From NCBI GenBank assembly GCA_030626685.1, contig DAOUTL010000008.1:1-17383 (forward strand): a DNA stretch of 17,383 bases, given 5' to 3'. Under the pieces are notes generated by a model, which saw only the letters and a list, made by a program, of their open reading frames with translations, was not told the DNA's origin and searched no databases. The DNA is from Candidatus Bathyarchaeota archaeon. GTDB taxonomy: Archaea; Thermoproteota; Bathyarchaeia; Bathyarchaeales; Bathycorpusculaceae. A program made the translations under genes and the position numbers. Below, piece after piece: positions 13,698 through 17,383 of this stretch; the first letter of the stretch is position 1, and each line of letters starts with the position of its first letter.

Positions 13698-14693
13698 TTA
13701 GGAAGAAAGAACACCAGCAACTTTAGGAAACGGCACGGCGTCCCAAATGTTTTCGAGTCCGCAGATGAATCTAGTTAGTCTTTCAACACCTATTCCAAAA
13801 CCAGCTGAAGGCGGAACCCCAGCTTTCAGCATGTCTAAATACCATCCATACTCGGAAATATTCTCTTCACTTGCACGCATTCTTTCAACAATTTTATTGT
13901 ACCGGTACTCTCTTTCACCTCCAGAAACCGCCTCACCAAACCCCTCAGGATATATAAGGTCAAAATCCTTCAAGATTCCAAGATCCAAAATTCCAAGGTT
14001 GTCTTCGTGTTCCATGTAATAGAAACCTCTAGCTTCAACTGGAAAATCCGTTATCCAAAACGGTTCCTTATGAATTTTAGACAAGGCTTCCTCCGCCTCC
14101 CAAGGGATTTCTAAACCAAAATTTACGTTAATCCCTAAGTTCTTTAGAATTTCAAGGGCTTCCTTGTACGTGTACTTCTTGAACGGTTTCTGAGGAACCT
14201 TTAAAACTCTTTTTTGTTCTTCCAGTTCTTTACTACACCTGTGCTTTACTTTCGTAATTATGTGGCAGAGCATCCTTTCCCCAAGTTCCATCATGTCCTT
14301 GTAGGTGGCATGTGCCACTTCCAAGTCTATTTGTCTGAATTCCGTTAAATGGCGACGCGTCTTAACGGTTTCTAACGGTTCCAACCTAATGTTTGGTGAA
14401 AGTGCAAAGATTTTGGGAAGAGAAGTCATCATCACTTGTTTGTAAAGTATCATGCTGCTCATAACCTTAAAACGGGCACCATAATAATCAAATGATATCT
14501 GTTTTGCACCTCGAATTCCCGGATCAGTTACAGGTCCAATAATGGGTGCAAGAATTTCCACAAAGCATTCTCCCTTAAGAAAATCCCTAATTTCCGAAAC
14601 TATCGCGTCTTGAACTTTTAAAACTCGAATAACTTCTTTTTTTCTCAGTGTTAAGTATCGTTTCTTCAAAGATTCAAAGACGTCGCTGCTCAT
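13698..14693 (-). CDS. asnA: Archaeal asparagine synthetase A (AsnRS-related, no anticodon-binding domain)
   Basis: Makes asparagine from aspartate, ATP and ammonia in the cytoplasm. It is a class II aminoacyl-tRNA-synthetase catalytic core without an anticodon-binding domain: 331 residues from ATG 14691-14693, far shorter than true AsnRS/AspRS (about 430). Motif 2 RRHLTEFRQIDLE is at 113-125 and motif 3 GFGIGVERLTR at 298-308; GGEREYRYNKIVERM (about 257-271) is typical of the AspRS/AsnRS group. The N terminus enters the catalytic domain almost at once. This matches the archaeal asparagine synthetase A described from Pyrococcus. A TATA-like box 27 bases before the ATG suggests a leaderless transcript and argues against the GTG seven codons upstream (14712-14714). 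It is divergent from an Lrp/AsnC regulator. A tRNA-synthetase paralogue with another function is the main alternative. Confidence 0.85.
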   Translation of the reverse strand: MSSDVFESLKKRYLTLRKKEVIRVLKVQDAIVSEIRDFLKGECFVEILAPIIGPVTDPGIRGAKQISFDYYGARFKVMSSMILYKQVMMTSLPKIFALSPNIRLEPLETVKTRRHLTEFRQIDLEVAHATYKDMMELGERMLCHIITKVKHRCSKELEEQKRVLKVPQKPFKKYTYKEALEILKNLGINVNFGLEIPWEAEEALSKIHKEPFWITDFPVEARGFYYMEHEDNLGILDLGILKDFDLIYPEGFGEAVSGGEREYRYNKIVERMRASEENISEYGWYLDMLKAGVPPSAGFGIGVERLTRFICGLENIWDAVPFPKVAGVLSS

Positions 14694-14715
14694 ACCGAGT
14701 GAAATAGCACGCACA

Positions 14716-14724
14716 TCATATAAA
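14716..14724 (-). promoter_or_regulatory. TATA box for asnA
   Basis: The minus strand reads TTTATATGA, centred about 27 bases before the asnA ATG (14693). It lies in the 104-base gap shared with the divergent regulator gene. Confidence 0.55.
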
Positions 14725-14764
14725 TTTTTTATAGTAAATTATGTATTTTTCTCCAAAAGTTAAG

Positions 14765-14775
14765 TTTTTATATTT
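14765..14775 (+). promoter_or_regulatory. TATA box for the Lrp/AsnC regulator gene
   Basis: TTTTTATATTT is centred 28 bases before the ATG at 14798, supporting a leaderless transcript and this start rather than the in-frame ATG at 14741, which lies upstream of the box. Confidence 0.55.
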
Positions 14776-14797
14776 GAATTTATGTAAAAATTACAAT

Positions 14798-15304
14798 ATG
14801 GAACCCAAGTTAGATGAAAAGGATTTGGCCATACTGGCTTTGCTGCAGAAAAACTGTAAGATGACGGCTAGAAAAATTGCTCAAAAAATTGATTCACCCA
14901 TAACAACAGTGTTTGCAAAAATAAAGAGAATGGAACAGAAGAAAATAATAAAAGAATACAAAGCCATTTTAGATTCAAAGAAGCTGAACTTTGGCACAAC
15001 AGCCTTCATCTTAGCCTCCTTTTCCTACAGAAACGGGGAAACACCTCTCTCGCAGAGGGTTCTAGCTGAACAGATTGCAAAATTTCCAGAAGTTCAAGAA
15101 GTTCACATAATATCTGGAGACTGGGATATACTACTCAAAGTTAAAGAAAAGGATGTTGATGCCATCGGAAACTTCGTCGTAGACAAGCTGAGGACAGTTA
15201 AGGGCATAGAGAAGACATTAACATGCATGGTTTTCGGCACCCAAAAGGAAACAACCGAAATAACCCTGCCATTAAACAAGCAATTACTGAAGAAAATTCA
15301 GTAA
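14798..15304 (+). CDS. Lrp/AsnC-family transcription regulator
   Basis: DNA-binding regulator that senses an amino acid, 168 residues. The N-terminal helix-turn-helix LDEKDLAILALLQKNCKMTARKIAQKI (split here as residues 5-31), then SPITTVFAKIKRMEQKKII (33-51), is standard Lrp/AsnC. A ligand-binding RAM domain follows (about 64-150), with the typical VHIISGDWDILLKVK and a C-terminal strand TLTCMVFGTQKE. The upstream in-frame ATG (14741) would add 19 atypical residues and lies before the TATA box, so 14798 is used. It is divergent from asnA across 104 bases, and the nearby asparagine synthetase is its most likely target, with autoregulation also likely. The next gene starts within about 60 bases, so it may be co-transcribed with the flavoprotein gene. 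The ligand cannot be read from sequence. Confidence 0.9.
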   Translation: MEPKLDEKDLAILALLQKNCKMTARKIAQKIDSPITTVFAKIKRMEQKKIIKEYKAILDSKKLNFGTTAFILASFSYRNGETPLSQRVLAEQIAKFPEVQEVHIISGDWDILLKVKEKDVDAIGNFVVDKLRTVKGIEKTLTCMVFGTQKETTEITLPLNKQLLKKIQ

Positions 15305-15362
15305 AAGTTATGTGTTCATAATAAGTGAATTAAAAATTGAAACAGTTAAGAAGTGTATAACC

Positions 15363-16724
15363 TTGGAAAAATTCGACGTAATAGTAGTTGGAGCAGGAAC
15401 GGCAGGTTGCTTAGCGACAAAAACAACAGCTGAAGCAGGCTTAAAAGTCTGTATGCTTGAGAGGAAGAGAAGAGAGGAAATTGGAGAAAAAATTTGTGGA
15501 GACGCCCTAGGAGAACATCACTTAAAAACATTGAATCTGGAAAAACCTCAAGGCGGAGAACTAGAAAAAAGAATTGAAGGCGTCAAGATTTATTCGCCGG
15601 ATTTGGAAACGGTTTTCACGGTTGAGTATGAAGATTTTGTTGGTTATATACTGAACAGACGCCTTTTTGGACAATGGCTACTCAAAAAAGCCCTCGATGA
15701 GGGCGCAGTCCTTTTTGATTCAACACAGTGTTTAGAGCCGATAATCAAGAAAAACTTTGTAACGGGAGTTTTAGCTAAAAACTTGAAAACAGGCGAAAAC
15801 ATTCGGTTAAAAGGCAAAGTTGTTGTGGACGCCAGCGGTTTTCTGGCGGTAGTTAGGCGGAAGCTTCCTAAGGAAATGGGGATAGAAAATGAGGTTGCAA
15901 ATGAGGATGTTGAAGCCTGTTATCGGGAAATCAGGCAGCTTAAACAAGAAACTAAAGATACAAAATACTGCGAAATCTATCTAAACCAGAAGGTAACTCC
16001 CGGAGGCTACATGTGGATATTCTCTAAAGGCGGAGCAAAAGTCAATGTTGGTTTAGGAGTTTGTATGCTGGATAAGTTTCCAAATCCCAAAAACCAGTTC
16101 TACAAACACGTTTTAACTAAACCGCTTTTTGCGGGTTCTGTGCTCCTGAATGGGGGCGCATGGTACGACCCGACACGTAGACCTTTTGATAACATGGTTG
16201 GTAATGGTGTTGCAATTCTCGGCGACGCAGCATGTCTAGTTAATCCAATTCACGGTGGCGGTATAGGGCCTTCAATGTTAAGCGGCTACCTCGCTGGGAA
16301 AACGGTGGTTGAGGCTTTGGAAAAAGGTGATGTAAACCAAAAATCGCTATGGCCCTACAACCGCAAGTATATGGAGATGTACGGGACGAAGCAGGCTGGA
16401 CTGGAGGTCTTTCGCATGCTTCTCCGGACGTGCCGAGACGAAGACCTAAACTATGGAATGAAGTGTAAGCTCTTAACAGAGGAAGATGTTCTGAAAGCCA
16501 GTTTAGGCGAAGAATTCCGTCTAAAAGTGACTGAAACTGCCAAACGAGTTTTCCGGGGACTGAAAAGAATACGATTTCTAAACAAGCTGCGGCTTACGGC
16601 TAACCTAATGCGGCAAGTCAAAGCCCACTATGGGAACTATCCAGAAACTTCTGAAAACTTTGAAGAATGGCGAATAGAAACAGAGGCTTTATTCAATGAG
16701 GCTCGGTCAAAACTTATAGAGTAG
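15363..16724 (+). CDS. Geranylgeranyl reductase family FAD-dependent oxidoreductase
   Basis: Flavoprotein of the archaeal digeranylgeranylglycerophospholipid reductase family, which saturates the isoprenoid chains of membrane lipids (or related polyprenyl compounds). From TTG 15363 it has 453 residues, longer than the usual 390-410, with the extra length as a basic C-terminal extension. The FAD motif FDVIVVGAGTAG is at 4-15, Glu33 ends the second strand (MLER), a KICGD cysteine (Cys45) is at the position conserved in this family, GGYMWIFSKGG forms the substrate strand, and GDAACLVNPIHGGGIGPSM is the second FAD motif. I prefer TTG 15363 because the flavin motif should start near residue 4; a GTG at 15312 would add 17 residues and has no ribosome-binding site. 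The exact lipid substrate and the electron donor (ferredoxin or F420-linked) cannot be told. Confidence 0.88.
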   Translation: MEKFDVIVVGAGTAGCLATKTTAEAGLKVCMLERKRREEIGEKICGDALGEHHLKTLNLEKPQGGELEKRIEGVKIYSPDLETVFTVEYEDFVGYILNRRLFGQWLLKKALDEGAVLFDSTQCLEPIIKKNFVTGVLAKNLKTGENIRLKGKVVVDASGFLAVVRRKLPKEMGIENEVANEDVEACYREIRQLKQETKDTKYCEIYLNQKVTPGGYMWIFSKGGAKVNVGLGVCMLDKFPNPKNQFYKHVLTKPLFAGSVLLNGGAWYDPTRRPFDNMVGNGVAILGDAACLVNPIHGGGIGPSMLSGYLAGKTVVEALEKGDVNQKSLWPYNRKYMEMYGTKQAGLEVFRMLLRTCRDEDLNYGMKCKLLTEEDVLKASLGEEFRLKVTETAKRVFRGLKRIRFLNKLRLTANLMRQVKAHYGNYPETSENFEEWRIETEALFNEARSKLIE

Positions 16725-16780
16725 ACATTGTGCTGTTAATCTATCGGTTGCTGTTCGAGCAAAGTATGAAGTGTAGCTGT

Positions 16781-17383
16781 ATGTGTGTTGCAGTTTTAGC
16801 CACGGGCGGGAAGGATTCAGCTCTAGCACTTCACCGCGTCATAAACAAAGGCCACGAAGTAAAGTGTTTAGTGAGCATGATTCCGCTGAGAGAAGACAGC
16901 TGGATGTTCCATTACCCAAACATACACTTGGTCGACCTATTCGCTGAAGCTGTTGAAATTCCACTTGTGAAAGCAGAAACCTCTGGAATTAAAGAAAAAG
17001 AAGTTGAAGACCTCAAACGCTTAATCGAAAAGCTTGATGTGGAAGGCATAGTTTCCGGGGCAATAGCCTCAAACTATCAAAAAACAAGAATAGAAAAAAT
17101 CTGCAAACAGTTAAAGCTGAAGTGTATAACGCCCCTTTGGCATGAAAACCCTCGAAGTATTTTAAAGGAGATTTTAGACCTTGAATTTGAGGTGATTATA
17201 ACTGGAGTTTACGCATATGGTTTCGGCAGAGAATGGCTTGGAAGGAAAATTGACGAAGACGCTGTTGAAGCTTTAATAGAACTGAACAGGAAGTATAGTA
17301 TTTCACTTGTTGGCGAAGGAGGAGAATACGAAACCCTAGTGCTTGACGCACCATTCTTCAAAAAAAGAATAAAAATCATCGAA
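16781..17383 (+). CDS. Diphthine-ammonia ligase (Dph6-like), 3' end outside window
   Basis: ATP-dependent amidase that completes diphthamide on elongation factor 2, a modification found only in archaea and eukaryotes. The frame is open for 201 codons to the window edge. The PP-loop TGGKDS at 8-13 replaces the usual SGGKDS, with Thr for Ser. Family features follow: GIKEKEVEDL, VEGIVSGAIASNYQKTRIEKIC, TPLWHENP and GEGGEYETLVLDAP (178-191). ATG 16781 is favoured because the PP-loop then falls at its usual place; the in-frame ATG at 16766 would add MKCSC. No good ribosome-binding site is seen for either. It starts 56 bases after the flavoprotein gene on the same strand and may be in one transcript. 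Confidence 0.9.
   Translation, partial: MCVAVLATGGKDSALALHRVINKGHEVKCLVSMIPLREDSWMFHYPNIHLVDLFAEAVEIPLVKAETSGIKEKEVEDLKRLIEKLDVEGIVSGAIASNYQKTRIEKICKQLKLKCITPLWHENPRSILKEILDLEFEVIITGVYAYGFGREWLGRKIDEDAVEALIELNRKYSISLVGEGGEYETLVLDAPFFKKRIKIIE

Noticed and set aside
13747..14019. Plus-strand 90-residue frame inside asnA
   Set aside because: Serine/proline-rich antisense shadow of the synthetase motif 3 region.
1..17383. tRNA or rRNA genes, CRISPR arrays, insertion sequences
   Set aside because: I looked for T-loop sequences, spaced direct repeats and transposase motifs on both strands and found none that hold up.

Overview
This window is archaeal. It carries an archaeal-type asparagine synthetase A, a geranylgeranyl-reductase-like flavoprotein, a diphthamide-synthase ATPase, the coenzyme F420 enzyme CofE and a FlaI/FlaJ-type secretion pair. 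Many genes have TATA-like boxes about 25-30 bp before the start codon, as expected for leaderless archaeal transcripts. The moderately AT-rich composition and the gene mix fit an uncultivated Thermoproteota lineage such as Bathyarchaeia. That lineage is a guess; the domain is not.

Layout. 1-2665 (minus): a FlaI/TadA-like secretion ATPase followed by a FlaJ/TadC-like membrane platform protein that runs off the left edge, with a small beta-helix-like coding remnant upstream. 2927-3700 (plus): cofE. 3795-4772: remains of a dihydrolipoamide dehydrogenase/mercuric reductase-type flavoprotein that has lost its FAD-binding N terminus. 4925-6396 (minus): a two-gene unit, an unknown 145-residue protein then an HtpX-like M48 membrane protease. 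6431-6714: a decayed rhodanese. 6882-9273 (plus): a compact sulfur-transfer and Fe-S assembly operon (TusA, DsrE-like, NifS/IscS-like, IscU, small Cys-rich protein). 9395-9583: a small unknown gene. 9751-11544 (minus): threonine dehydratase and a metallo-beta-lactamase-fold hydrolase. 11868-12968 (plus): an M50 site-2-type membrane protease. 13112-13381: a small membrane-protein frame broken by one TGA. 13344-14693 (minus): a zinc-ribbon protein and archaeal asparagine synthetase A, the latter divergent from an Lrp/AsnC regulator (14798-15304, plus). 15363-17383 (plus): geranylgeranyl-reductase-family flavoprotein and the start of a Dph6-like diphthine-ammonia ligase.

The most notable system is the sulfur operon. 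Its NifS-like protein keeps the mobile-loop cysteine, but the universal PLP-binding His-Lys pair is replaced by Asn-Asp. It is therefore unlikely to release sulfur from cysteine by PLP chemistry. It lies with two sulfur carriers (TusA, DsrE-like) and an intact IscU scaffold, next to a dead rhodanese and a dead flavoprotein disulfide reductase. One reading is an Fe-S assembly line fed by sulfide or persulfide carriers, in which NifS is a persulfide relay or structural partner. The second notable arrangement is the head-to-head asparagine synthetase/AsnC-family pair, which parallels the bacterial asnA-asnC pair although the archaeal enzyme has a different, tRNA-synthetase-related origin.
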